Part shown: positions 8,250 through 17,580 of the stretch, one piece after another
Layout: every line of letters begins with the position of its first letter
Numbering within the stretch: the first letter of the stretch is position 1
Source of the DNA: a virus
Virus record (IMG/VR): IMGVR_UViG_3300044611_001491
Coordinates: 1-34,668 of that record
Strand: one strand, 5' to 3'
Length of the DNA stretch: 34,668 bases
Notes under the pieces: generated by a model
What the model was told of the DNA's origin: nothing
What the model saw: only the letters and a program-made list of their open reading frames with translations
Database searches by the model: none
Translations under genes and position numbers: made by a program

Positions 8250-11200
8250 TGCTTCCTCCAGCCACGATCAGAACGTCTTCTTGGCTCTATAATATGAGAG
8301 CTAGTTGTCTGCCTACTATATTCTGGATCACCTGCTACTGGCAAGCTATTGCTCCATTTAACAAGTTCTGGCTCCTGTTCTTCTCTTCCTCTGACTCTTC
8401 TTTGGACTCGATCTCCTCTCCCGTTCCTGGACGCGGCTTGCTCTGGTGTCTCCCCTTGCCTCATTGTTTGTAGAAGAGTAAACGCTCCTGGAGCAGCTGT
8501 ATTTGTCTTCCTGAAGTTATCAATAAGCATTTCCCCTGGACTCTGAAAAGTTGTTTCCGCACGTTCGTCAAGTTCATCCTTACTTAGATATGTAGGAATA
8601 CTATTAGCTGTACGTTTAGGAGAGAAAAGTCCTGATTCTATTTGTATACCGCCTATAGCTAGCATGAAAGCGTCCAGTCTATGGTCGCCTATAGAGGGAG
8701 AATCGGTACCATATACAGGCTTATTAGTTGTACTTGAGAGCTTCAGCTGAACATAATGTGCTAACTGCTTAAGAAGTACCTTCTCAGCCTCTGGTATCCA
8801 AAGTATTCCATTATCACCTTGTCCTGGGTCTTCAAATACTCGCTTAGACATCTCGACCAAGAACAACTTGCCATACTTAACTATTTCTGTACCATCTACA
8901 GGATTTCTAAGTACTAAATTCTTAGAGAAGTTGAAAGACTTTAATCTCTCTCTCATCTTAGCTGTTTCTTGTTCTCTTAATGTTGCACCCTTCTTCTGAC
9001 TTAACTCAAGTGCAAGTAAAAGGAGGTTCTCTATAATAACAGCTCCATATCCTTCGTCTGCGTAGATATAGTCTGGTCTCCATTTATAGTTTAATCTGAT
9101 GAGTTCTTCTTGCCAGCGTAGAGCAGAAAATTCTCCAGCAGAAATATTAACAGCTTCGGAAACAATATACCTATTAAGATGGGGTATGTAAGTAACAACA
9201 ACAAACTCAGTGCCAGCATTTTTATTCCAGTCGATGCCTATGCATCTAATTACTTGTTGATCACTTGTTACAGCGAAATGATCTTTCCACCATTTAGAAT
9301 CATTACAATCCTCATAGGTATAATCTTTCCTGCTTCTAGCTATAAAACTTGCCTTAAATACTCCGTAGTTAGAATCAACGAATGAAGCCATGTACTCTGC
9401 TTCTATAGCTTCCTTAGTTGCATCACCTATCATCTCATATTTAATTTTATTCCATTGAGGAAGCACACTAGAAGGTAGATAATCTTCTTTAAATCTAGGG
9501 GATTCCATACACCATTTATAAAAGTGTCCTTTCTTGCCTGAAGGAGTACTGGTAGCAAATAACATAGTATTACCTTCTATATCGGACATTAAGATTGGCT
9601 TAACAACCTTCTCCAATACGTCTTCCGGAATGAAGTCCATCTCGTCTAGATATATAATATGAGCAGACTGACCACGCATAGAAGCACCACCATTGCCATC
9701 ATGTCTTAGACCAACACCTGAGATGAATCCACCTATCTCTGCTCCGTTATCAAAAGCCATCTTGTATTGTGGACTCTTAATATATAATGCGTCATTGGAA
9801 CCACTGGTAACGGATTTACACAGATCCTTGTTTCTCTTTAACAAGGACTCCATCTCATTAAATATGTTTGTTAACTGATTCTGATAAGGAGTAATAATCA
9901 TGATCTTTGGTCCATGATACTCTTCTTCGCCTTCAGAGTTAATCCATGCAACCTTCATATTAAATGCTCTTTCGAGTAACTTAATAGCCATTGCAAAAGT
10001 ATTATGCGTAGGTATACAAGCTTCACCAGCTAAATATAAATGATTAGGAGAATCTACAGTAATACATTTTACTGGAACAGACTCAACTTTTGTTATAGCA
10101 GTGATATATCTATTGCTCTGACCAAACGTCTTATCTTCAATCCTATTTGCCTTTCTTGTTAATTTGAAAACATTTACTGGTGGATTGAAGTATATCCTAG
10201 TTCTGTCTTTATATCTCTCACCATCAAACCAAGATTCTCCTATGTTCTTACTCGCCTTAAAACCAAGACTAATTATTAGTTCGAAAACATCATCAGCTAG
10301 TTCTGGATCGGAAGAGGTGAATTCACACGTTCCTTTTGTTAAAGCAGAGCCATCACTATCCATTAAACCCTTGAGTAACTCTAGTCTTTGATTAACAGAA
10401 GCCCTTAGATACTGTGCTGGTATTCTCTTCTCTTTATGGATACCTAGCCTCTTAAGCTTAGTTATGAGTCCTGGTATACCACAATTTATCTCCGAGGAAT
10501 AACCTGTCTTAGTTGTATAACCACAAGCATTTATATTTCTCAAAGATTCGTTTTGGTCCTGCAGTCCTATAGTTACATAACTAGTACCTCTCGTACCATC
10601 TCCTAACCAATAACCTAACACGTATGGATGAACAAGTAGTTCTATATCTGAAGATGTATAAGACAAAGGCTTTGTTATTGGAATAGAATAGTTAGATTCA
10701 TTCTTTTTACCAACTTTAAGATTCTTGATCATATCCTCTGTAGTTAGATTAATAAGTCCATGTCGCTTTGTCTTGTTTCTGGCATTACTCTTTCGCATAG
10801 ATTTTGTCTGCACAGACCAAGTATGTTCAGCATCAGCTATTATTTCGCTGCCATCATCAAATTCAACCTTATAGCAGGGATGATCATACATTACATCAGT
10901 AACGAAAGTTACTTTACACGGCTTCCCAGTCTCATCAAACACTAAAGATCCTTCCTCTAGATCTTCCATGGTTGTCCAGCCATTTGGTGAAGGAATCTTG
11001 GTCTTTATCCAAAGTGCTTTTCCAGCTCGACGACCTTCACGAACAACAATTCTACGAGATGTACATCTTATCTGCTCTTTCTGGTATGGACGTATAGACC
11101 ATTTAGGATCAGTATCTCTTAATCCGAACATAAGTTCAGCCCAAGCAACAGGATCTACAGTAGATTGAGCATATCTTAGAGCCCTTTCGTATGGTATGCC

Positions 11201-11506
11201 TTTGGCTTCCATATTTTCAATAAGCATCTCGGCACTAGCTGGTAAATGCTTAGGAATACCGCTACATGGTACTAAGAATTTGTTAGCATTTTGGCTAGTC
11301 TCGTTATCTTTTGTGTATTCGTATTTTAATTGCTGTCTTACCTGACAGTTAATACATGTTCTATGCAACGTGGTATCTATGCCCCAAGTCTTACCAGCAA
11401 ACTCTATTTCATCCTCATCTAGAGAAGCTGTAGGTATTTGATGCCTATAACCATACTCGTTAGTAACGAAAAGTTTCTTCTCTAAGTCTTCTCTAGTTAA
11501 TACCAT
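8246..11506 (-). CDS. terL: Terminase large subunit interrupted by an intein (1086 aa precursor)
   Basis: This is the DNA-packaging motor: an ATPase that pumps DNA through the portal plus a nuclease that cuts the concatemer. Removing the intein (residues 164-502) restores the P-loop VREGRRAGK-TFAMA and leaves a 747-residue protein of usual size. Walker B is IIYLDEMD (Asp621, Glu622) and the coupling motif is ATSTP (651-655). The RNase H-like nuclease shows Asp759 (IGIDW), Asp817 (YADEGYG) and a late Asp in GDHRLDAF. A Cys51-x2-Cys54 pair near the N-terminus may bind metal. The C-terminal tail of about 100 residues is polar and Arg-rich. The gene overlaps its upstream neighbour by 14 bases. 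Packaging depends on correct protein splicing, because the insertion splits the ATP-binding loop. Confidence 0.95.
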   Translation of the reverse strand: MVLTREDLEKKLFVTNEYGYRHQIPTASLDEDEIEFAGKTWGIDTTLHRTCINCQVRQQLKYEYTKDNETSQNANKFLVPCSGIPKHLPASAEMLIENMEAKGIPYERALRYAQSTVDPVAWAELMFGLRDTDPKWSIRPYQKEQIRCTSRRIVVREGRRAGKALWIKTKIPSPNGWTTMEDLEEGSLVFDETGKPCKVTFVTDVMYDHPCYKVEFDDGSEIIADAEHTWSVQTKSMRKSNARNKTKRHGLINLTTEDMIKNLKVGKKNESNYSIPITKPLSYTSSDIELLVHPYVLGYWLGDGTRGTSYVTIGLQDQNESLRNINACGYTTKTGYSSEINCGIPGLITKLKRLGIHKEKRIPAQYLRASVNQRLELLKGLMDSDGSALTKGTCEFTSSDPELADDVFELIISLGFKASKNIGESWFDGERYKDRTRIYFNPPVNVFKLTRKANRIEDKTFGQSNRYITAITKVESVPVKCITVDSPNHLYLAGEACIPTHNTFAMAIKLLERAFNMKVAWINSEGEEEYHGPKIMIITPYQNQLTNIFNEMESLLKRNKDLCKSVTSGSNDALYIKSPQYKMAFDNGAEIGGFISGVGLRHDGNGGASMRGQSAHIIYLDEMDFIPEDVLEKVVKPILMSDIEGNTMLFATSTPSGKKGHFYKWCMESPRFKEDYLPSSVLPQWNKIKYEMIGDATKEAIEAEYMASFVDSNYGVFKASFIARSRKDYTYEDCNDSKWWKDHFAVTSDQQVIRCIGIDWNKNAGTEFVVVTYIPHLNRYIVSEAVNISAGEFSALRWQEELIRLNYKWRPDYIYADEGYGAVIIENLLLLALELSQKKGATLREQETAKMRERLKSFNFSKNLVLRNPVDGTEIVKYGKLFLVEMSKRVFEDPGQGDNGILWIPEAEKVLLKQLAHYVQLKLSSTTNKPVYGTDSPSIGDHRLDAFMLAIGGIQIESGLFSPKRTANSIPTYLSKDELDERAETTFQSPGEMLIDNFRKTNTAAPGAFTLLQTMRQGETPEQAASRNGRGDRVQRRVRGREEQEPELVKWSNSLPVAGDPEYSRQTTSSHIIEPRRRSDRGWRKQ
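10001..11017 (-). mobile_element. Class 3-type intein with LAGLIDADG homing endonuclease in TerL P-loop (339 aa)
   Basis: The intein lies between Lys163 and Thr503 of the precursor, exactly in the Walker A loop. It begins with Ala (ALWIKTKIPSPNGW) rather than Cys or Ser, and ends IPTHN before a Thr +1 residue. It carries the W-C-T set that defines class 3 inteins: Trp in DAEHTWSV (intein residue 67, two after the block B His), Cys in VKCITVDSPNHLYL (residue 318) and Thr just before the terminal His-Asn (residue 337). In this class splicing starts at the internal Cys. Two LAGLIDADG motifs (LGYWLGDG and LLKGLMDSDG) about 80 residues apart indicate an intact-looking homing endonuclease. The reading frame is open throughout. 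Confidence 0.92.
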
Positions 11507-11915
11507 CTTCTTTTATCTCCTCGATAACAGGTTCATAGAAAACATTGAATACAGCTAGGTCGTCTTTTATATGCTTAAAAGGTCCAAACTGACATAACAG
11601 ATAGGTAATACGTATTACATTCTCCATATGTGTTAGTTCCTCATTGAAATCATGACTCTCAACATGAAGAATCAATATCTTCTGAGTCTTAGTAGTAACA
11701 ACGAAAAAGTTCTTTCTCTTGAAGAACTTTATTTCACAAGAGTCCTTTCCTAAGGCAAAATGTAAGAGATAAATTAGCAAGTGAGCTATAAGCTCTGGCG
11801 CGACAATAATTCTCTCTTGTAATGTAACCTCAAGTGCTTCTGGATCTCTAGCTGCAAGTATTTCTCCCTCTAGATCTTTGATATGCTTAACGACTCCTAG
11901 TATCTTCTGTATCAT
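11493..11915 (-). CDS. Unknown protein upstream of terminase (140 aa)
   Basis: A mixed-charge, largely helical protein with hydrophobic strands in the middle (PELIAHLLIYLLHFAL, NFFVVTTKTQKILILHV). I do not recognise it. It overlaps terL by 14 bases and its start overlaps the stop of the 315-residue gene by one base (TAATG), so translation is probably coupled. The position just before the large terminase is often taken by the small terminase, but I see no helix-turn-helix or other support, so that remains a guess. Confidence 0.55.
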   Translation of the reverse strand: MIQKILGVVKHIKDLEGEILAARDPEALEVTLQERIIVAPELIAHLLIYLLHFALGKDSCEIKFFKRKNFFVVTTKTQKILILHVESHDFNEELTHMENVIRITYLLCQFGPFKHIKDDLAVFNVFYEPVIEEIKEDGIN

Positions 11916-12862
11916 TACCTGTACCTCGAATTGTAATTCTTATATGGTGAATGGAGGAAAGAAGCTTCCATTCCTAGAGCAGACCTTGCATTCAAATGGC
12001 TTTTAGCTATTGCCTGTACAGATCTTTCTCTCATTGTTACGGCCCCTTGAGACATAAACGCTGCCATATCTCCATCAGTATTAATTCCTCTTCTTGATTG
12101 AGCATAAGCTTGTCCTTCTCTAGCAAAACTGTATACACCATATGTAAGTCCCGCGCCGAGACCAGCAACACCTGCAACAGCAGCACCTGCCATTAATATA
12201 GGATTATTTACCATTGCCCTGATAGGTGCACCACCAATGTATGAACCAAGGAATGCACCAGCCGTACCAGCGAACGGAATACCTGTAGCATTACCAAGTG
12301 ATTGACCTATACTACCTCCAAGGTAAGCTCCACCACCTCTTACTAAACCACCACCAATACTCATGTTTAGTCCATGACCAGCTACTCTAGTACCAGCATT
12401 GATAAACTGACCAGTCTTCGTATTAATAGCGTTACCAACACCATAGGCCCATTTATTAAGAGATGCTTCAACACCAATGTTAAGCATTAGTGCGTCTCTA
12501 GCTCCACCCAATCCTCCCTCCTGATAGCCTTGATACATAGTAAGTACGTTCATACCAGCTGCTAAAGGAGACATTATCCCTATTGACTTACCTACTTCTT
12601 TGGAAATCCACCCATGCTTCTTAGCTAGATCTGTCAATGGCTTAGCATCTGTTGACGGCAAGATCTTAAATGTTCTACCATTAGTATAATTAGCATTCAT
12701 ACCAAAAATCTTTCCTTGCTCCTCACCTAGAGCATTCACGGAATGAGGTGTATATCCACCAACACCAAATAGACCTCTACTTAGATAGTCGGCCTTACGT
12801 AGAAAACTTCCTCCCGCTAATGGGGCCAAAGCTACGGCTGCTGCTATATATCCTAATCCCAT
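11915..12862 (-). CDS. Gly/Ala-rich, membrane-active-looking virion protein (315 aa)
   Basis: The protein opens with a hydrophobic helix (GLGYIAAAVALAPLAGGSFL) and has several Gly-rich stretches resembling glycine zippers between residues 165 and 250 (IGGGLVRGGGAYLGGSIG, AGAAVAGVAGLGAGLTYGVY). Such runs are common in phage proteins that enter or cross membranes during DNA ejection. It sits between the nuclease fusion and the terminase. It resembles the C-terminal half of the protein at 7404-8249 in composition, though not clearly in alignment. A role as ejection or tape-like internal protein is inferred. Confidence 0.6.
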   Translation of the reverse strand: MGLGYIAAAVALAPLAGGSFLRKADYLSRGLFGVGGYTPHSVNALGEEQGKIFGMNANYTNGRTFKILPSTDAKPLTDLAKKHGWISKEVGKSIGIMSPLAAGMNVLTMYQGYQEGGLGGARDALMLNIGVEASLNKWAYGVGNAINTKTGQFINAGTRVAGHGLNMSIGGGLVRGGGAYLGGSIGQSLGNATGIPFAGTAGAFLGSYIGGAPIRAMVNNPILMAGAAVAGVAGLGAGLTYGVYSFAREGQAYAQSRRGINTDGDMAAFMSQGAVTMRERSVQAIAKSHLNARSALGMEASFLHSPYKNYNSRYR

Positions 12863-12864
12863 GT

Positions 12865-15840
12865 TTACATCCTATAATGGTTAATTGGGTTTGCTCTTAC
12901 TAATTGGTTAACATGTTGCTGAAGCATCATTTGAGAAGCTTTTCTTTCTCTTTGTATAGCATTATTAGTATCATACATGTCGAAGGCTGCATACCTCTTT
13001 CTAGAATATGAACTTGTAGACATCCCTGTCGAGTCAAGTACTGATACCTGATTTAGCGCGCCATATCCATTCCTGCTATCGAAATTATTCTGATTCACAT
13101 TTGCAGAAGTTATATCCTTAGACTTCATCTCTAACTGCAACTGATTTATATGTAGCTGATTATTCATCCTTGTTACTAGTAGATTACTAGGTGCCTTCTG
13201 ATCATTCCAAGCCATAGGCGTAATAATGCCAGACTCTGCCGCAGCAGCAATATTCATAAGATTAGTATCTCCTGCTACCTTCTTTATATCAGCTAAAGTA
13301 TTGAAAGTAGGTCTATTCTTACTACTAGACATCTGATACACTGCTTGTCCGAAATCGGTATTCCACACACCTCTAGAAGCCATATAGGCATTATCTTCTG
13401 CCTTCTTCATGGCGTCGTAGTTAACCATTGCCTCTTGTTTCTTACCATATGGTAGATGTGCTACGTATCCTCTCTTGATCATTTCCTCGTTCATATTTGC
13501 GCCATCTACCATAAGCGCACCCATTGGTCTTCCATAGGACATACCAGTAGACTTAAAAACCACCTCTGATTTGTTCCCTTTTGCTAATATCTGTTCTAGA
13601 GCTGCCTTTGCTTCCTCAGCTCCGTCCTGCGCTTTTCTTCCTTGATGGCTTACCTCTGGCGCGTCAACACCTGCAAGTCTGATAGATAGATCATTATTAC
13701 CTGTAAAGAAACCTATAGTCCTATTTAAGATACCTTTCCTTCTAAGAGATACAGTATCTGCGTCCTGAGCAGTAACATCATAGTTATCAAGTGCTAAAGC
13801 TACTAAGTCATTACCTTTAAATCCCTGGTATCCATCCTGTACTCTAACTCCATCAGAAGTATAATGATAACCAGTCTTAATAGACATATCGCTAATGATC
13901 TTAAATATACCATTCTTGGGATCGTAGTACTGAGCCCTGAATTGACTTCTCTGCCAACGCTCTCTTTCTTCCATAAGTTTTTGATTTTCTAAAACCTGTG
14001 AAGAAACAACCGGACCACGATAAGGAGATCCGAAGTCAGTATTGTACTTTCTTTGCTCTGCACCTACGCCCTGTGTAGCCATACCATGGAAGGATTGAGA
14101 TATTGGTGCTGGTTGCTCTGGCTGAGGTAATCTCTTTTGTGCATCTAACCAGTCTCTATAACCATAGCCTAAAATAGACTTATTCCTTTCTTGTTGTCTA
14201 CCTGCTATAGCATCGTAAGCGAGAGTAACCATGCCTAATCCAGCAATGGCAGCAGCTCCTAATCCTATATGAGGCAGGAACTTATTAGCCTTTGTGATGT
14301 CGATTGGATTACTCTTAATTAAGCTATCTAACGCATCTGTAGCCTTTAAAGCAGAAGGTGTCCAGGACCTAAGCGACTGTGCCTCTGCCTCAACAAATAG
14401 AGAGCCAATCTGTTGTTCAGTATTTCCTAAAGTACTTCTCATGGGCTTAACTCTGCCTACTGCATTGGAATACTCTTTCCATACTGACTCTATATCTACA
14501 CCATAGTTATTATTATCTGTTAAATGTTGTAGAACAGAGTCCATGTCTCTAAAGCTTTGTACGCCATGATTTATTCTTGGGATCTTTACTACTTCCCCAC
14601 TAGGTGTTACCTGCTTCATATTATATGTACCGGCAGGACCAGTAGTCTGAATAGACTGACCGGTAAGGGAAATATCTTGGAATGCTCTATGTATACGCTT
14701 AAGTACGTTTACTCTTTGTAGAGGTGCCTCTACTTCTTCTCTCGCACTTAAAAATTTCAGATACTGAAATAGATCGCCTTCACCCTTCTTAGCGCTCTTA
14801 ATATAGTGTTCGCCCGTACCCTCGCTAATGGACTCTAGCATTCTATTATACTTTGTTGCCTGCTCTAAAGCATACGACTCATGGATACCAGCGTCTTCAG
14901 CACCTCTATGCAACTCTCTTAGAGATAGCATCTTCTGGTTTCCTTCTGCATATGCAAAGAGATGCGATACTAGGTCAATACCGGAACCATACAAAGGATC
15001 ACCCTTAGACTTGGTTAATCCTAACTTATTAGCATAGGAGAAGTTAGCCTTAACAACATCTAATATATCTCTAACTGCCGTTTCGCCGGCCTTAGGCTGG
15101 AACTGATTGTAGGCCTTCCACACATGAGTCCAGTCACCTGTTAGTTGAGCCTTTACTTTTGCCTGATTTACTTCCCTACCTGTTACATAGAAAGGATCCG
15201 GCGAATGAACATTCTGAGTCTCTAAATTTAAGGCCCTCTTGAAATTATTTGCTTCGCCATCTGCTGCTAACTGTGCGCCTACTTGTGTAGCCTCGAACTT
15301 AGTATTGGCAATCCAGATTGTCTTGCCTTTAAGTTCCTGAGCTAGTTCATTCTTCAAGAAGCTAGATATACCCTTTCTATTACCTAGATCGGATGTAATA
15401 CCAAATTCCATAAACCGCTTAGTTCTAGCAGCCATCTCTGCTGCATCCAAATGAGCCGGTTGTCTAAACGGATGATTCGGATTTAAAGCCATCTCAACTT
15501 GAAGTTCATTATAGGCGAAGGTATTACTCCACTTAAGAGCTTCAAGCATTGCTGTTCTATCGCCCTTAATACCCAGCTGAGAAAATACCTCCTGGGTTAT
15601 TACCTCTTCCCAATGACTAAATGGTCCTGCTCTTGTATGTATATCTCTAGCAGATGAGGATAACTTAGTTAAATCTTGAGGAGAATGCGGAGTAACACTT
15701 ACTAAGTTAGGATCAAAGATGAATTCCTTAAGAACCTTTGTCTGCAGGTTGTAGATACCTAGTTCCTTTATACCAGCACCACGAGCGAGACTGGTTGTCT
15801 CTACGTCTATGATCAGAGCATTTCTTAGTAAGTTGTCCAT
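12865..15840 (-). CDS. DEDD exonuclease-like / staphylococcal nuclease fusion (991 aa)
   Basis: The N-terminus, LIIDVETTSLARG (Asp12, Glu14), looks like motif I of DnaQ/DEDD 3'-5' exonucleases; a matching FEAT segment follows near residue 180, but the later Asp motifs are not certain. Residues about 531-557 form a single hydrophobic Gly/Ala helix. Residues about 686-826 are a convincing staphylococcal (thermo)nuclease domain: Asp703/Asp705, Arg731 in SIRLAGVDAPE, Asp736, Glu739 and Arg781 in YGRPMGAL match the calcium-binding and catalytic residues of the family. The tail is polar. The gene lies inside the virion operon, between the endolysin and a Gly/Ala-rich protein. A virion-borne, ejected nuclease attacking host DNA is an attractive reading, but unproven. 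Confidence 0.8.
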   Translation of the reverse strand: MDNLLRNALIIDVETTSLARGAGIKELGIYNLQTKVLKEFIFDPNLVSVTPHSPQDLTKLSSSARDIHTRAGPFSHWEEVITQEVFSQLGIKGDRTAMLEALKWSNTFAYNELQVEMALNPNHPFRQPAHLDAAEMAARTKRFMEFGITSDLGNRKGISSFLKNELAQELKGKTIWIANTKFEATQVGAQLAADGEANNFKRALNLETQNVHSPDPFYVTGREVNQAKVKAQLTGDWTHVWKAYNQFQPKAGETAVRDILDVVKANFSYANKLGLTKSKGDPLYGSGIDLVSHLFAYAEGNQKMLSLRELHRGAEDAGIHESYALEQATKYNRMLESISEGTGEHYIKSAKKGEGDLFQYLKFLSAREEVEAPLQRVNVLKRIHRAFQDISLTGQSIQTTGPAGTYNMKQVTPSGEVVKIPRINHGVQSFRDMDSVLQHLTDNNNYGVDIESVWKEYSNAVGRVKPMRSTLGNTEQQIGSLFVEAEAQSLRSWTPSALKATDALDSLIKSNPIDITKANKFLPHIGLGAAAIAGLGMVTLAYDAIAGRQQERNKSILGYGYRDWLDAQKRLPQPEQPAPISQSFHGMATQGVGAEQRKYNTDFGSPYRGPVVSSQVLENQKLMEERERWQRSQFRAQYYDPKNGIFKIISDMSIKTGYHYTSDGVRVQDGYQGFKGNDLVALALDNYDVTAQDADTVSLRRKGILNRTIGFFTGNNDLSIRLAGVDAPEVSHQGRKAQDGAEEAKAALEQILAKGNKSEVVFKSTGMSYGRPMGALMVDGANMNEEMIKRGYVAHLPYGKKQEAMVNYDAMKKAEDNAYMASRGVWNTDFGQAVYQMSSSKNRPTFNTLADIKKVAGDTNLMNIAAAAESGIITPMAWNDQKAPSNLLVTRMNNQLHINQLQLEMKSKDITSANVNQNNFDSRNGYGALNQVSVLDSTGMSTSSYSRKRYAAFDMYDTNNAIQRERKASQMMLQQHVNQLVRANPINHYRM

Positions 15841-15843
15841 ATC

Positions 15844-16347
15844 TTATACTATTTCCCTTAGTGCTTTAGTTCTATTTAGCCAGCCCTTCAGAAATACAGC
15901 AAAGCTTGCCTTATTAGCTACTAGTGCCTTATAGAACTTATCTCTCTCATCAATAAACAGAATAGCTAATTCATGGGCGTCCACTGTCTTTATGGCTGCG
16001 AGTGTTTTGGGGCCGATGACTCCATCGTCCACAATCCTGAGAGCCCTCTGAAGCAGAACGGCAGCCCTTTTAACGCCTGTATTGACAGCTGTGTCGAACA
16101 TAACAATAGCTACAGGTTCAGGCATAGCATCACAGTAGCCCTCTGCCCAATATCTAGACTTGTATATGTCTGTTACCTCATGATCAGTTATAAGCTTAAC
16201 TGACTGCATAGGGAGGCCCTTAGAACGTCTATAGGAGTCATAGACTAGTCTAGTTACACCTTTGTTGGTTTCGCCGCCGGGATCGTTAGGATGGTTAACG
16301 TAACCACCTTCGTATTTAAGAGTGAATGCTAGAGCTTTATTAAACAT
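15844..16347 (-). CDS. Endolysin, GH108-type N-acetylmuramidase (167 aa)
   Basis: The protein opens with the family signature KYEGGYVNHPNDPGGETNKG, in which Glu13 is the expected catalytic acid. The C-terminal half (DDGVIGPKTLAAI) is the peptidoglycan-binding 3 type domain normally paired with GH108. Length is typical for single-unit phage lysozymes. There is no signal peptide, so release would need a holin, or the protein may ride in the virion. It would cut the glycan strand of peptidoglycan for lysis or entry. It sits in the structural operon, four bases from the nuclease fusion, which leaves open a virion-associated role. Confidence 0.92.
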   Translation of the reverse strand: MFNKALAFTLKYEGGYVNHPNDPGGETNKGVTRLVYDSYRRSKGLPMQSVKLITDHEVTDIYKSRYWAEGYCDAMPEPVAIVMFDTAVNTGVKRAAVLLQRALRIVDDGVIGPKTLAAIKTVDAHELAILFIDERDKFYKALVANKASFAVFLKGWLNRTKALREIV

Positions 16348-16349
16348 GC

Positions 16350-17108
16350 TTAATCCTTTAATGGTATTTGTTTGCGATCTATTGTTTTAGCAGGAACCTG
16401 AAGATTAGACATCATGTCCCTAAGTACTGCTATTTCTTGCATAAGCTGTGAAGATTCCTTACGCTTACCCATCTTTATAGCAAGGTCAGATTGTGCTTTA
16501 CGAGTAGCTAGAAGTCTGTCTAGGAGGCCTGTCCTTCTCTTCTCTAATTGATCTATCACTGCCAGAACAGGGTGCACTTGTGTTGTGCTGGCTGACATGT
16601 CCTTCCCCTCTCCGTTCCCATTACCTGACATCTCTGTCACATCTATTCTCAAGAAGTCCATTCCCTGACTGTTCCTGTCTCCAGAGGAAAGAATCATAAC
16701 TGCTCTATTCTTGTAAAGATCTATCAGAGCTAGTTCATTTACTATACTTAGTTCTATCGGATTATTAGAATCAACCTCAAGGAAATTCAGATACTCTATT
16801 GTCTTCTGCTTAATAAAGGTAGCCTCAAGGATGCATGGTTCGCTTATGGGATAATCTTGCAATGGCCCGTAATCTACTTCTCCATCTATTACTTCTGGTA
16901 TTGGACAGTGTCTGATGAACGGACACTTGTCAGGACCTCTACATATGATTGGAGCTACGGCGAAGATGCCAGTATTAGCTCTACGTAGACCTTTAGCTAT
17001 TCTCTGCTTCTTTTCCTCAGGTAGCTTATCCATGTACCTATTTACTCGCTCCGCATCTACCTCCATTAGTTCTATAGCTATGTCTTGTACATTTTGTTCT
17101 ATTTTCAT
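16350..17108 (-). CDS. Unknown protein with Cys cluster (252 aa)
   Basis: A Cys-rich segment at about residues 58-69 (CRGPDKCPFIRHCPI), with another Cys near residue 92, could bind metal. The segment NPIELSIVNELALIDLYKNR and the C-terminal region (HPVLAVIDQLEKRRTGLLDR onward) are helical, the latter coiled-coil-like. It is the second gene of the leftward operon. A small terminase or a regulator of late genes are possible; neither is shown. I do not assign a family. Confidence 0.6.
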   Translation of the reverse strand: MKIEQNVQDIAIELMEVDAERVNRYMDKLPEEKKQRIAKGLRRANTGIFAVAPIICRGPDKCPFIRHCPIPEVIDGEVDYGPLQDYPISEPCILEATFIKQKTIEYLNFLEVDSNNPIELSIVNELALIDLYKNRAVMILSSGDRNSQGMDFLRIDVTEMSGNGNGEGKDMSASTTQVHPVLAVIDQLEKRRTGLLDRLLATRKAQSDLAIKMGKRKESSQLMQEIAVLRDMMSNLQVPAKTIDRKQIPLKD

Positions 17109-17341
17109 TTTATTGCCTTGTTTAATAATTCTAAAGTTTTTTCATCAAGTAATGGAAGTAGTCGTTCATACTCGTTAGTGGAAAGGAACATCTCTACTGT
17201 TCTTTTAGCATATACACAGTTATGTCTCTTTCTTGAACCATCTACAAAGTGTTTATATCTAACTATATGATATGAGTACTTATCTGGCAAGGAGGAGAGG
17301 TTTAGTTGGCGCGAGAGTTCGTAAAATAGATCTATGTTCAT
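17105..17341 (-). CDS. Unknown basic small protein, first gene of leftward operon (78 aa)
   Basis: A 78-residue protein rich in Tyr, Arg and Leu (YSYHIVRYKHFVDGSRKRHN). No motif is recognised. The Shine-Dalgarno sequence before its ATG is weak (only AGG in TATAGGTTTCC), unlike the downstream genes. It overlaps the next gene by four bases and is the first gene of the minus-strand operon. Confidence 0.55.
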   Translation of the reverse strand: MNIDLFYELSRQLNLSSLPDKYSYHIVRYKHFVDGSRKRHNCVYAKRTVEMFLSTNEYERLLPLLDEKTLELLNKAIK

Positions 17342-17538
17342 GGAAACCTATATAGGGTAGAGAAATTGATTTTGTAAAAATTTCTAGGATACAAGAGAGC
17401 TTAATCCCAGAATTACAAGAAAGCAAGATGGAAATATATATTCAGTGCAGATATAGATTTATATATATGTTGGAGGTACCAGGTATTATATATGGTGTCA
17501 TGGGTAGGGACATCAAACGTTCGGAGCCCACCGGCCTA
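17342..17538. promoter_or_regulatory. Divergent intergenic region between the two gene blocks
   Basis: The leftward virion operon and the rightward small-gene block separate here, so promoters for both must lie in or near this AT-rich stretch. TATA-like runs occur at 17433-17468 and 17487-17493. On the minus strand, sequences near 17423 and 17395 (CTTTCTTGTAATTC, CTCTTGTATCC) resemble the rightward box imperfectly. On the plus strand, ATGTTGGAGGTACCAGGT at 17467-17484 recurs with one change at 29637-29654, also after an AT-rich run. No confident -35/-10 pair can be named. Confidence 0.45.
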
Positions 17539-17580
17539 AAGTACAGCAATGTGCTTCTTTCTTTTAATGGACCGTTGGTC
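17539..17580 (+). promoter_or_regulatory. Hairpin + TTTAATGG box + leader hairpin (cassette 1)
   Basis: AAGTACA-GCAA-TGTGCTT (17539-17556, one G-U pair) is followed by CTTTCTTTT, as in an intrinsic terminator. The box TTTAATGG (17563-17570) comes next. The leader hairpin GACC-GTT-GGTC (17570-17580) starts at the last G of the box. Confidence 0.65.
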
